Source: SBBV01 sp036555425 (GTDB lineage Bacteria; Pseudomonadota; Alphaproteobacteria; Bin65). From it: DNA of 64,000 bases. The position numbers and the translations under genes are program-made. This document shows, piece by piece, positions 17,853-26,659 of the stretch. The stretch is taken from assembly GCA_036555425.1 (NCBI GenBank), contig DATBLL010000080.1:6324-70323 (forward strand), written 5' to 3'. Each line of letters begins with the position of its first letter. The stretch's first letter is position 1. The notes under the pieces are model-generated. The model made no database searches, was not told where the DNA came from, and saw only the letters and a list, made by a program, of their open reading frames with translations.

Positions 17853-19456
17853 AGTTTTTCGCCGCGCTGCTCGATCGCCTCGTCTACACGCCCGCGCGCA
17901 ACGGCAAGCTGGCGCTGATGGGGCATTACCTGCGCACCGCGCCCGATCCCGACCGCGGCTGGGGCCTGGCCGCGCTGACATCGGAGCTTTCGCTCGATTT
18001 CGCGAAGCCGGCCTTGATTCGCAACCTGATCGCCGACCGCACCGACCCGACGCTGTTCGCGCTGAGCTACGACTATGTCGGCGATCTCGCGGAAACCTGC
18101 GCGCTGCTGTGGCCGGACAATGTCGGCGGCGGGCCGACGCCGCGCCTTTCCGAAATCGTCGAGACGCTGCAGCGCACGAGCAAGGCGGGAACGCCGCGGC
18201 GCATCGCGGCCTGGCTCGACCGGCTGGATTCCACCGGCCGCTACGGCTTCTTGAAATTGCTCACCGGCGGCCTGCGCGTCGGCGTCTCGGCGCGCCTCGC
18301 CAAGACCGCGCTGGCCGAATCCTTCGCCAAGCCGATCGAGGATATCGAGGAGCTGTGGCCGACGCTGTCGCCGCCCTACGACTCCCTGTTCGCCTGGATC
18401 GAGGATCGCGCGCCGCGCCCCTCGCCCGAGGCGGCGCCGCGCTTCCGCCCGTTCATGCTCGCGCATGCGCTGGAGGATCAGAAAGAGCTCGCGGGCCACG
18501 ACTGGCAGGTGGAATGGAAATGGGACGGTGTGCGCGTGCAGCTCGTGGCCGAGCATGGCGCGAAGCGCCTTTTCTCGCGCACTGGCGACGATGTCTCGGG
18601 TGCCTTCCCCGACTTGCTTGACGACATCCAACTCGACGCTGTGATCGATGGCGAGCTGCTGGTGCGCGGCGCCGGCGGCCATGCGGCGCCGTTCAACGAC
18701 CTGCAGCAGCGGCTCAACCGCAAGACCGTGACGGCGAAGATGCTCGCCGAGTATCCGGCGTTCCTCCGCGCCTACGATCTTCTCGTCGACGGCGGCGAGG
18801 ATGTGCGTGGCTTACCGCTCGCGGAACGGCGCGCGCGGCTCGAGCGCCTCGTCGCCGCGCACACGAGCGAGCGGCTCGACATTTCCGAGGTGCTGACGCT
18901 CTCCGATCCGGCCGCGCTGGCGCGTCTCCAGGCCGAGGCACGCACGCTCGGGCGCGAGGGGCTGATGCTGAAGCGGGGCGACAGCGTCTATACGGCCGGG
19001 CGCGTCAAGGGCCTTTGGTACAAGTGGAAGCGCGATCCGCACACCGCCGACGCCGTGCTCATGTATGCGCAGCGCGGCCACGGCAAGCGCTCGTCGTTCT
19101 ATTCGGACTACACCTTCGGCGTCTGGCGCGGCGAGGAACTGGTGCCGGTCGGCAAGGCCTATTTCGGCTTCACCGACGAAGAGCTGAAGCAGCTCGACAA
19201 ATGGGTGCGCGAGCACACGGTGCAGCGCTACGGGCCGGTGCGCGAGGTCGAAAAGCGCCTCGTCTTCGAGGTGGCATTCGACAGCATCCATCCCTCGCCG
19301 CGCCACAAATCCGGGCTCGCCATGCGCTTCCCCCGCATCGCCCGCATCCGCTGGGACAAGCCCGCCGCCGAAGCCGACCGGCTCGAGGCGCTGGCCAAGC
19401 TCGTCGAGGCGCGGCCCGAGCCGGCGCGGCAGGAGCCGGGACTGCTCGCGCGCTAA
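17849..19456 (+). CDS. ATP-dependent DNA ligase (ligase-associated DNA damage response)
   Basis: A 535-residue ATP-dependent ligase. The nucleotidyl-accepting lysine is in EWKWDGVRVQL (motif I, about residue 222); an N-terminal DNA-binding domain precedes it, and EGLMLKR, GLWYKWKRDP and the C-terminal OB-fold region FEVAFDSIHPSPRHKSG follow. Length and order match the LigB/LigC-like enzyme of the PdeM–Lhr–Exo set. It is the second gene of the plus-strand pair and starts inside the exonuclease stop. Confidence 0.94.
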   Translation: MKFFAALLDRLVYTPARNGKLALMGHYLRTAPDPDRGWGLAALTSELSLDFAKPALIRNLIADRTDPTLFALSYDYVGDLAETCALLWPDNVGGGPTPRLSEIVETLQRTSKAGTPRRIAAWLDRLDSTGRYGFLKLLTGGLRVGVSARLAKTALAESFAKPIEDIEELWPTLSPPYDSLFAWIEDRAPRPSPEAAPRFRPFMLAHALEDQKELAGHDWQVEWKWDGVRVQLVAEHGAKRLFSRTGDDVSGAFPDLLDDIQLDAVIDGELLVRGAGGHAAPFNDLQQRLNRKTVTAKMLAEYPAFLRAYDLLVDGGEDVRGLPLAERRARLERLVAAHTSERLDISEVLTLSDPAALARLQAEARTLGREGLMLKRGDSVYTAGRVKGLWYKWKRDPHTADAVLMYAQRGHGKRSSFYSDYTFGVWRGEELVPVGKAYFGFTDEELKQLDKWVREHTVQRYGPVREVEKRLVFEVAFDSIHPSPRHKSGLAMRFPRIARIRWDKPAAEADRLEALAKLVEARPEPARQEPGLLAR

Positions 19457-19516
19457 CCATTCGCCACAATTCGCTCCGTATATTGAGGCGGGAACGAGCA
19501 AGGGGGCTTTGCAAAC

Positions 19517-20353
19517 GTGTGCAATTTCCATTTGCCGGGCGTGGCGCTGGCGCTGGCGGCTTGTGCCCTGACGGCGCCGGCGCAGGGCGAAACGCGCAGA
19601 GCCTTGAGCGGAGCGGCGACGCCGGCATCCGGCGCCGCGCGGTCGATCGGTTTCTATGCCAATGGCTGCATCCGCGGCGCCGTACCCCTGGCGCTCGAAG
19701 GCCCGGGCTGGCGCGTGCTGCGCCCGCAGCGCAACCGCTACTGGGGCCACCCCGATCTGATCGCCACACTGCGCGACTTGGCGCGCCGCGTCCGCGCCGC
19801 CACCGGCAAGGCCATGCTCGTGGCCGACATCGCCCAGCCGCGCGGCGGGCCGGCGAGCGGCCACGCCAGTCACCAGATCGGCCTTGACGCCGACGTGCGG
19901 TTCCAGCTCGTCCCCGACCGCCCGCTCGATCCGGCCTTGCGCGAGGAGGGCACCGAGCTTTCGATGCTCGCCGAGGGCGCCGAAGAGCTCGACCGCAGCC
20001 GCTGGAACGGCGATCAGGCCGCACTGCTGCGCATCGCGGCCGAGCTCGCGAGCGTCGACCGCATCTTCATCAATCCGGTGATCAAGCGCGAGATTTGCCA
20101 GGCGGCGAAGGGCGACCGCCGCTGGCTCGCGAAGCTCGTGCCCTGGTACGGCCACGACGGCCACATGCATGTCCGCGTGAAGTGCCCGGCTGACAGTCCC
20201 GATTGCCGGCGCCAGGAGCCGCTCTCGGCCGACGACGGCTGCGGCACGGCACTCGCCTGGTGGTTCACGAGCGAACCCTTCCGCCGCCACATCGCCGCGC
20301 CCGCGAAGCCGCCCGCGCCGCCTGCAGCCTGCCTCGCGCTTTGGCAGCGGTAG
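19517..20353 (+). CDS. mepA: penicillin-insensitive murein endopeptidase
   Basis: A 278-residue periplasmic LAS-type metallopeptidase that cuts cross-links in peptidoglycan. A signal peptide (hydrophobic 8-23) is followed by SIGFYANGCIRGAVPL and the zinc motifs SGHASHQIGLDADV (H...D) and GHDGHMHVRVKC, the complete MepA set. The GTG at 19517 has AGGGGG upstream. The Cys residues near the tail (CPADSPDC, GCGTA) fit the disulfides of MepA. Monocistronic by position. Confidence 0.92.
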   Translation: MCNFHLPGVALALAACALTAPAQGETRRALSGAATPASGAARSIGFYANGCIRGAVPLALEGPGWRVLRPQRNRYWGHPDLIATLRDLARRVRAATGKAMLVADIAQPRGGPASGHASHQIGLDADVRFQLVPDRPLDPALREEGTELSMLAEGAEELDRSRWNGDQAALLRIAAELASVDRIFINPVIKREICQAAKGDRRWLAKLVPWYGHDGHMHVRVKCPADSPDCRRQEPLSADDGCGTALAWWFTSEPFRRHIAAPAKPPAPPAACLALWQR

Positions 20354-20362
20354 CCGCGCCTG

Positions 20363-20510
20363 CCCTCACCTCCCATTCGCGCTGGCGCGCGAACGGGCCC
20401 CTCCTCTCCCTTCGGGAGAGGGAAAGAAAGTGCGCAACGCCTCTTCCTTCTCTCTCCCGCTTGCGGGAGAGAAGGGGCCCATTCGCCACTTGGCGAATGG
20501 GAAGTGAGGG
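20363..20510. repeat. palindromic intergenic repeat, family 2 (long form)
   Basis: Bounded by ccctcacctcccattcgcg and its near-inverse cgaatgggaagtgaggg, with internal inverted sub-repeats (tctcccttcgggaga and tctcccgcttgcgggaga). It fills most of the gap between mepA and the antiporter gene. Same family as 8092-8133 and 63712-63873. Confidence 0.88.
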
Positions 20511-20610
20511 CCGCCGCGCGGAACAATTTCGCCGGCGCTCCGTTGCCTTGCCGTGAAAACACGATAGATAGTGCGGGCCCCGGCAACGACAGCGGTTCGC
20601 CCTCGCCCTC

Positions 20611-22296
20611 ATGCACGGATTCGAGCTTCTCTTCGAGGGCGTGATCATCCTCGTGGCCGCGGTCGCGGTCGTCTATCTCTTCCAGCGCATCAAGGCCGGG
20701 CCGGTGCTCGGCTATCTCGCGGCCGGCCTTCTGATCGGCCCGCACGCGTTCCGCCTCGTCGTCCATATCGAGGCGATCCAGACGCTGGCGGAATTCGGCG
20801 TCGTCTTCCTGCTGTTCATCGTCGGCCTCGAGCTGTCGTTCCGGCGCCTCGCCAGCATGCGCACCGAGGTGTTTGGCCTGGGCTCGGCGCAGGTGCTGCT
20901 GACGGCGGCGCTGGTCGGCGCGGCGGTGGCGCTGATCGGGGTGAGCTGGCAGGCCGCGGTGATCATCGGCTTCGGCGTGGCGCTGTCGTCGACGGCCGTG
21001 GTGCTGCAGATTCTCTCCGAGCGCGGCGAGCTCTCGGGCCGGCTCGGGCGCATCTCGTTCTCGATCCTGCTGCTGCAGGATCTCGCCATCATCCCGCTGC
21101 TGGCGATCGTGCCGCTGTTGGGCCACGGCGGCCAGGGCGCCACCGACTTGCGCGAGGTCGCGATCGCGGCCGCAAAGGCCGTGGCCGCGCTGGCCGTGAT
21201 CCTCGTGGTCGGGCGCTATCTCTTGACGCCGCTCTTCCGCGCCGTCGCCGGCATGCACCGGGAGGAGCTGTTCTTCGCGATCACGCTCCTGGCCGTGCTC
21301 GGCACCGCGACCGCGACCCAGGCGGTCGGGCTCTCGCTCACGCTCGGCGCCTTTCTTGCCGGGCTCATGCTCGCCGAGACCGAGTTCCGCCACCAGATCG
21401 AGGTGACGATCCGGCCGTTCCAGGGCCTGCTGCTCGGCCTTTTCTTCATGTCGATCGGCATGACCGTCGATCTCGGCTTCGCCGTGGCGCATTGGTGGCA
21501 AGTGCTGCTGCTGCTGGCCGGCCTCGTCACGATCAAGGCGGCGGTGATCGCGGGCCTCTGCTACGCGATCAAGATGCCGGCCGCGGTGGCGCTGCGCACC
21601 GGCCTCGTGCTGGCGCAGGCCAGCGAATTCGCGTTCGTGCTGATCGCGATCGCCGCGCGCGAGAAGATCGTGCCGGTCGAGGTGCAGCAGATGGTGCTGG
21701 CCGTGGCCAGCCTTTCGATGGCGGCGACGCCGCTGCTGGCGGCACTCGGCCTCTGGATCGCCGGGCGCCTCGAGCGCGTGACGCGCATCGGCCTCGCCGC
21801 GCTCGAGCAGGAGAACATCGATCTCAAGAAGCACGTGGTGCTGGCCGGCTACGGGCGCTTCGGCCAGATGATCGCGCGCCTGCTCGACGCCAACCGCATC
21901 CCTTACGTGGCGCTCGACATGGACGCGCAGCAGGTGGCCGCGTTCAAGGCCAAGGGCGTGCCGATCCATTTCGGCGACGCGACGCGGCCCGAAATCCTCT
22001 GGGGTGTCGGCATCGACCGCGCCAGCGCCATCGTGCTCACCACGGCGAGCGATCCCGCCGGGCAAACGCGGCTCGTCGGCCTGCTGCGCCGCCGCCTGCC
22101 CGATTTGAAGATTGTGGCGCGCGCCCGCGACGCGCAGCACGCAGCCGCGCTCACCGCCGCCGGCGCCACCGCGGCGGTGCCCGATGCGCTCGCCTCGAGC
22201 CTGCACCTGGCACAGTCGGTGATCCGGAGCTTTGGTCTGCCCGAAGTGGATTTGAATCAGCTGCTGAGCGAGTACGGGCAGAAGGAACCGGCCTAG
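20611..22296 (+). CDS. CPA2 cation:proton antiporter with TrkA-N domain (KefB-like)
   Basis: A 561-residue membrane protein. About twelve hydrophobic segments fill residues 5-385 (Na+/H+ exchanger domain), with GPVLGYLAAGLLIGP near 30 and GAFLAGLMLAETEFRHQIE near 245. Residues from about 405 form a Rossmann-type RCK/TrkA-N domain (VVLAGYGRFGQMIARLL; GDATRPEIL) that binds NAD(H)-type ligands and gates transport. This is the KefB/KefC-like layout for K+ efflux, but no ancillary KefF/KefG gene is nearby and the transported ion is not certain. Confidence 0.88.
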   Translation: MHGFELLFEGVIILVAAVAVVYLFQRIKAGPVLGYLAAGLLIGPHAFRLVVHIEAIQTLAEFGVVFLLFIVGLELSFRRLASMRTEVFGLGSAQVLLTAALVGAAVALIGVSWQAAVIIGFGVALSSTAVVLQILSERGELSGRLGRISFSILLLQDLAIIPLLAIVPLLGHGGQGATDLREVAIAAAKAVAALAVILVVGRYLLTPLFRAVAGMHREELFFAITLLAVLGTATATQAVGLSLTLGAFLAGLMLAETEFRHQIEVTIRPFQGLLLGLFFMSIGMTVDLGFAVAHWWQVLLLLAGLVTIKAAVIAGLCYAIKMPAAVALRTGLVLAQASEFAFVLIAIAAREKIVPVEVQQMVLAVASLSMAATPLLAALGLWIAGRLERVTRIGLAALEQENIDLKKHVVLAGYGRFGQMIARLLDANRIPYVALDMDAQQVAAFKAKGVPIHFGDATRPEILWGVGIDRASAIVLTTASDPAGQTRLVGLLRRRLPDLKIVARARDAQHAAALTAAGATAAVPDALASSLHLAQSVIRSFGLPEVDLNQLLSEYGQKEPA

Positions 22297-22309
22297 CCCG
22301 CGGCGCCCG

Positions 22310-22738
22310 CTATTTCTTGTCGTCCTTCCGCGGCTCGAACGCGAGCGAAGCGGAGTTCATGCAGAAGCGCTGGCCCGTGGGCTTGGGGCCGTCGGGGAAG
22401 ACGTGGCCCAAATGCGCATCGCAACGCGCGCACAAGACCTCGGTGCGCCGCATGAACAGGCTGCGGTCCTCTTTCAGCGCGACCGCGTTCTCCGCCACCG
22501 GCGCCCAGAAGCTTGGCCAGCCCGTGCCCGAATCGTATTTGGTCGACGCTTCGAACAGCGGCGTGCCGCAGCAGATGCAGCGATAGAGGCCCGGCGCCTT
22601 GTTGTTCCAATGCGCTCCGGTGAAGGCGCGCTCGGTGCCGTGCTGGCGCGTGACGTAGTATTGCTCCGGGGTTAATTGCTTCTTCCACTCGGCGTCGCTT
22701 TTCACGACCTTGGCCGTTTTGGGGCTCGCATCGTTCAT
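22310..22738 (-). CDS. msrB: peptide-methionine (R)-S-oxide reductase
   Basis: A 142-residue repair enzyme that reduces methionine-R-sulfoxide in proteins. Zinc-binding CICCG and CARCD pairs, the GTGWPSFW substrate motif and the catalytic cysteine in RFCMNSASLAF are all present. The ATG at 22738 is preceded by a good GGAGG ribosome site; the frame extends upstream another 36 bases without one. It converges on the antiporter gene with a 13 bp gap. No signal peptide, so cytoplasmic. Confidence 0.95.
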   Translation of the reverse strand: MNDASPKTAKVVKSDAEWKKQLTPEQYYVTRQHGTERAFTGAHWNNKAPGLYRCICCGTPLFEASTKYDSGTGWPSFWAPVAENAVALKEDRSLFMRRTEVLCARCDAHLGHVFPDGPKPTGQRFCMNSASLAFEPRKDDKK

Positions 22739-22854
22739 GGGTGGCCTCCGAAGGGTGCATGCGCCTCCGCGCATGATGTGGTAAGATAACTTTAGTGGGC
22801 GACGCGACTAGCGCCGCGCCTTCACTTCCGCATCAATTCGGAGCGAGGTGCGCC

Positions 22855-23289
22855 ATGATCGTTTCCCAAATCTTACGCGACAAGGGCACGGCTGTCTTTA
22901 CCGTCGCGCCGGAGGCGAGCGCGGTCGAGGCCGCGCGCGTGATGAACGAGCGGCGCGTCGGCGCCCTCGTCGTGCGCCGCGGCCACGGCAAGCTCGAAGG
23001 CATCGTCTCCGAGCGCGACATCGTCACCGCGCTGGCCGAGCACGGTCCCGAAGCGACCGAGCGGCCGGTGCGCGCGCTGATGACGCCGGCCGAGCGCCTC
23101 ATCACCTGCAGCCCCACCGACACGGTCGACCGCATCACCGCGGTGATGACCGACCGGCGCGTGCGGCACCTGCCGGTGCTCGAGGGCGGCCGGCTCGCCG
23201 GCATCATCTCGATCGGCGACGTGGTCAAGGCCCGCCTGCGCGAGACGCAAGCGGAGGTTGAGGCCATGACGGCGTATGTGCGCGGCTGA
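22855..23289 (+). CDS. CBS-domain protein
   Basis: A 144-residue protein made of two CBS repeats (about 8-65 and 74-132; ALVVRR...IVSERDIV and HLPVLEGGRLAGIISIGDVV). Such tandem CBS proteins bind adenine nucleotides as energy sensors. It resembles the stand-alone CBS proteins common in alphaproteobacteria, with no attached enzyme domain. The gene is monocistronic and its partner is unknown. Confidence 0.88.
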   Translation: MIVSQILRDKGTAVFTVAPEASAVEAARVMNERRVGALVVRRGHGKLEGIVSERDIVTALAEHGPEATERPVRALMTPAERLITCSPTDTVDRITAVMTDRRVRHLPVLEGGRLAGIISIGDVVKARLRETQAEVEAMTAYVRG

Positions 23290-23405
23290 GGCGGCCCCGG
23301 GGCGCCCGCCTCGGACGCAAAGCGGAGGCCGAATAAGCTACGGCGAGCGAAGGTTCCTTCGCCCGCTTTAGGTGGATATACGTATAAGGCGTTACGCCGC
23401 GCGAT

Positions 23406-23612
23406 CTACTTCGCGAGGACGAGGTTTTCCGCCTTCTTGCCCTTGCGGTCGTCCACAACGTCGAAGGTCACGCGCTGGCCCTCGGAGAGAGCCTGCAGTC
23501 CGGCGCGTTGAACCGCGGTGACATGCACGAAAACGTCCTTGCCGCCGCCGTCGGGCGCGATGAAGCCGAAGCCCTTCGTCGCGTTAAACCACTTGACCGT
23601 ACCCGTCGCCAT
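23406..23612 (-). CDS. cold-shock domain protein (CspA family)
   Basis: A 68-residue single cold-shock domain with RNP1-like KGFGFI and RNP2-like VFVHVTAV, so it binds single-stranded RNA/DNA. Sequence and length are typical; the start KWFN block is preceded by MATGTV. Cold-shock genes often have long regulatory leaders; the upstream 23613-23940 stretch is free of genes, consistent with but not proof of a leader. Confidence 0.95.
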   Translation of the reverse strand: MATGTVKWFNATKGFGFIAPDGGGKDVFVHVTAVQRAGLQALSEGQRVTFDVVDDRKGKKAENLVLAK

Positions 23613-23940
23613 CTAGTCGTCGTCCTTCCCTCGCTCGGCCCCTCACACGCCAACCGCGCGGCGGCCGAAAGAGCCGCGCGGAAGCAACCCATAATGCACC
23701 ATTTTGGCGTGCCGGTGTTACGGTTTTTCGGATCGGCCGCCGCAATCAGAGATAAATGCGTAGAGATGCGGATTGACGGCGCGCTTTGGGGTGCCGCACC
23801 CACGATTTGTGCGCTTGCACAGTTGGATATCAGCGCTCGGGGCCGATCAGCTTTGGCGATTGCGCTGCGATGTCGCTTGAGAAGATGGCACCAATGGATG
23901 AGATTGCAGACTCGGTTGAGCGATCACCGCCAGACCAAGG
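23613..23940. other. gene-free, lower-GC stretch upstream of the cold-shock gene
   Basis: About 330 bases without a convincing gene. Part could be the 5' leader of the minus-strand cold-shock gene. From about 23690 onward base composition becomes less GC-rich and continues so through the HicB/HicA-like pair, hinting at a foreign origin of that pair. I see no clear promoter. Confidence 0.5.
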
Positions 23941-24147
23941 ATGGGCGAAGTAATCTTTCTCGTCGAAGAGGCCTCCGAGGGCGGCTATACGGCGTGCGCC
24001 CTCGGCATTTCGATATTCACTGAGGCGGATACGTTGGACGACTGGCGCAAAAATGTGCGCGAGGCTGTCCGCTGCCATTTCGACGAAGGCACGGCGCCGC
24101 GGGTTATTCGTTTGCATTCTGTTCGCGAAGAAGTATTGGCGGCCTGA
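23941..24147 (+). CDS. HicB-family antitoxin-like protein
   Basis: A 68-residue protein with the partial RNase-H-like fold of HicB antitoxins: EGGYTACALGISIFTEADTLDDWRKNV is the recognisable core. No DNA-binding tail is visible, as in the short HicB-like partners. It directly precedes the HicA-like gene (27 bp gap), the order common in this subtype. Start ATG 23941 has a weak AAGG site. The encoding DNA is lower in GC than its neighbours. Confidence 0.72.
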   Translation: MGEVIFLVEEASEGGYTACALGISIFTEADTLDDWRKNVREAVRCHFDEGTAPRVIRLHSVREEVLAA

Positions 24148-24174
24148 CGCGGCCTGCATTTTGGTGCGAGGCTG

Positions 24175-24435
24175 GTGAATTTGCCTCGCGACCTTTCTGG
24201 GACAGAACTTGCGAAAGCGCTTGGCCGATTGGGCTATCGCACTACGTGCCAGAGCGGCGGGCACATGCGCTTGACGACCATGGATGGCGGCCAGCACCAC
24301 GTGACGGTCCCCAATCACGAGTCGCTCAAGCTCGGTACGCTCGCCGGCATTCTCTCGGACGTCGCGGCTCATTTTCAAATCACTCGAGACGAATTGTTGA
24401 AGCGCCTCTTCGGATCATTCGCCGCTACCCCCTGA
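24175..24435 (+). CDS. HicA-family mRNA interferase-like toxin
   Basis: An 86-residue protein with the double-stranded RNA-binding-like fold of HicA: LGRLGYRTTCQSGGHMRLT carries the catalytic histidine (GGHMRL) and is followed by HHVTVPNHESLKLGTLAGIL. HicA toxins cleave mRNA and are neutralised by HicB, here the preceding gene. GTG 24175 is the start. The last 11 bases overlap the 3' end of uvrB on the other strand. Confidence 0.8.
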   Translation: MNLPRDLSGTELAKALGRLGYRTTCQSGGHMRLTTMDGGQHHVTVPNHESLKLGTLAGILSDVAAHFQITRDELLKRLFGSFAATP

Positions 24436-26659
24436 TCGGCCTTCGTCCTCCCCGGCTCCGTCCGCCGCCGCGGCTGCCGCGCTCGCGCATCGCTTTCTTC
24501 CGCTGCTGGGCGGCGTGGTAGGGGGCGCCGGGTTCTTCCAGGAGGTAGCGCGCGCGTTCGAGCTTTTGCTGCTGCTGTGTACCCGAGGAGATGCCGAGGT
24601 CGTCGACTTCGAGGCGGCGGATCTCGTCGCGCAGTCGCGCCGCCTCCTCGAATTCGAGATTGGCCGCGTGCTCCTTCATGCGCCCCTCGAGCTCCTGCAG
24701 GTAGCTCTTCAAATTGTGGCCGAGCAGATGCGGCTTGTCGGGATCGCCGGTGCCGACCGTGACGTGATCGCTTTCGTAGACGCTCTGCAAGATGTCGGAG
24801 ATGCCCTTCTTCACCGATTCCGGCGTGATGCCGTGGGCGGCGTTGTATTCCTGCTGCTTCTCGCGCCGGCGGTTGGTTTCGGCGATGGCCGATTTTATGC
24901 TCTCGGTCATGGTTTCGGCATAAAGAATCGCCTTGCCCTCGATGTTGCGCGCGGCGCGGCCCACCGTCTGGATCAGCGAGGTTCGCGAACGAAGATACCC
25001 TTCCTTGTCGGCGTCGAGCACGGCGACGAGCGAGCATTCGGGGATGTCGAGGCCCTCGCGCAAGAGATTGATGCCGACGAGCACGTCGAAGACGCCGAGC
25101 CGGAGATCGCGGATGATCTCGATGCGCTCCAGGGTCTCGACGTCGGAGTGCATGTAGCGGACCTTCAAGCCCGCCTCGTGCAGATACTCGGTCAAATCCT
25201 CGGCCATGCGCTTGGTCAAGGTCGTGACCAGCACGCGCTCGCCCTTGGCCGCCCGCGCCTTGCATTCGTGGATGAGATCGTCGACCTGCGTCTCGGCCGG
25301 CCGCACCTCGACGACGGGATCGATGAGCCCGGTCGGGCGGATCACCTGATCGACGAAGACGCCGCCGGTCCGCTCCAACTCCCACGGGCCCGGCGTCGCC
25401 GAGACCAGCACGGTCTGCGGCCGCATCGCGTCCCATTCCTCGAATTTGAGCGGGCGGTTGTCGACGCAAGACGGCAAGCGGAAGCCGTATTCGGCGAGCG
25501 TGGATTTCCGCGCAAAGTCGCCTTTGTACATGCCCATCAGCTGCGGCACGGTGATGTGGCTCTCGTCGACGAAGACGAGCGCGTGCTTGGGCAGGTATTC
25601 GAACAAGGTCGGCGGCGGCTCGCCCGCCTTGCGGCCGGTCAGATAGCGCGAATAGTTCTCGATGCCGTGGCAGGAGCCGGTGGCCTCGATCATCTCCATG
25701 TCGTATTGCGTGCGCTGCTCGAGCCGCTGCGCTTCGAGCAGCTTGCCCTGGGCGGTGAGCTCGGCGAGGCGCTCCTTCAACTCGACGCGGATCAGCTTCA
25801 CCGCCTGCTGTAGGGTGGGCTTCGGGGTCACGTAGTGCGAATTGGCGAAGATCACGATGTCGTCGAGCTTCGCCGTCTTCTCGCCGGTCAAGGGATCGAA
25901 TTCGGTGATGCTCTCGACCTCGTCGCCGAACAGCGAGAGGCGCCAGGCGCGGTCTTCCAAGTGGGCGGGGAACAGCTCGACCGAATCGCCGCGCGCGCGG
26001 AACGTGCCGCGGCGGAAATCCTGGTCGTTGCGCGAATATTGCAGCTCGACGAGACGGCGGAGGAACGCGGTGCGCTCGAGCTTCTGCCCGCCCTTCACCG
26101 TCAAGATCATCTCGGAATAGGCCTCGACCGAGCCGATGCCGTAAATGCACGAGACCGAGGCGACGATGATCACGTCGTCGCGCTCGAGCAGCGAGCGCGT
26201 CGCCGAGTGGCGCATGCGGTCGATCTGCTCGTTGATCTGCGCTTCCTTGTCGATATAGGTGTCGGTGCGCGGGACGTAGGCCTCGGGCTGGTAGTAGTCG
26301 TAGTACGAGACGAAATATTCGACCGCGTTGTTGGGGAAGAAGCTCTTCATCTCGCCGTAGAGCTGCGCCGCCAGCGTCTTGTTGGGCGCCAGGATCAGCG
26401 CCGGGCGCTGCGCATTGGCGATCACGTGCGCCATCGTGAAGGTCTTGCCCGAGCCGGTGACGCCCAAGAGCACCTGCTCGCGCTCGCCCTTCTCGACGCC
26501 TTCGCTGAGCGCCGCGATCGCCTGCGGCTGGTCGCCGGCGGGCTTGTAGTCGGAAAGCACTTCGAGCCGCGCGCCGATGTTGCGCCCGCGCAGCATGGCG
26601 AGCCGCTCGTTCTGCAGCAGCGGCGCCTGGCGGGCGGATTCGGGAAGGATCAGCGACAT
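24425..26659 (-). CDS. uvrB: excinuclease ABC subunit B
   Basis: A 744-residue UvrB, the DNA-damage-verifying helicase-like subunit of nucleotide excision repair. Walker A GVTGSGKTFTMAHVIAN, the beta-hairpin YYDYYQPEAYVP, DESH (LVFVDESH), and motifs for the TFIIIC-type interaction (VGINLLREGLDIPE; QTVGRAARN) are present; a UVR coiled-coil for UvrC contact follows near residue 645, then a Gly/Arg-rich tail (RGSRGGGRSRGG). The ATG at 26659 starts MSLILPESA; the open frame runs 84 bp further without family match. Its partner uvrC is at 32227. No clear LexA box was found upstream. Confidence 0.96.
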   Translation of the reverse strand: MSLILPESARQAPLLQNERLAMLRGRNIGARLEVLSDYKPAGDQPQAIAALSEGVEKGEREQVLLGVTGSGKTFTMAHVIANAQRPALILAPNKTLAAQLYGEMKSFFPNNAVEYFVSYYDYYQPEAYVPRTDTYIDKEAQINEQIDRMRHSATRSLLERDDVIIVASVSCIYGIGSVEAYSEMILTVKGGQKLERTAFLRRLVELQYSRNDQDFRRGTFRARGDSVELFPAHLEDRAWRLSLFGDEVESITEFDPLTGEKTAKLDDIVIFANSHYVTPKPTLQQAVKLIRVELKERLAELTAQGKLLEAQRLEQRTQYDMEMIEATGSCHGIENYSRYLTGRKAGEPPPTLFEYLPKHALVFVDESHITVPQLMGMYKGDFARKSTLAEYGFRLPSCVDNRPLKFEEWDAMRPQTVLVSATPGPWELERTGGVFVDQVIRPTGLIDPVVEVRPAETQVDDLIHECKARAAKGERVLVTTLTKRMAEDLTEYLHEAGLKVRYMHSDVETLERIEIIRDLRLGVFDVLVGINLLREGLDIPECSLVAVLDADKEGYLRSRTSLIQTVGRAARNIEGKAILYAETMTESIKSAIAETNRRREKQQEYNAAHGITPESVKKGISDILQSVYESDHVTVGTGDPDKPHLLGHNLKSYLQELEGRMKEHAANLEFEEAARLRDEIRRLEVDDLGISSGTQQQQKLERARYLLEEPGAPYHAAQQRKKAMRERGSRGGGRSRGGRRPIRG

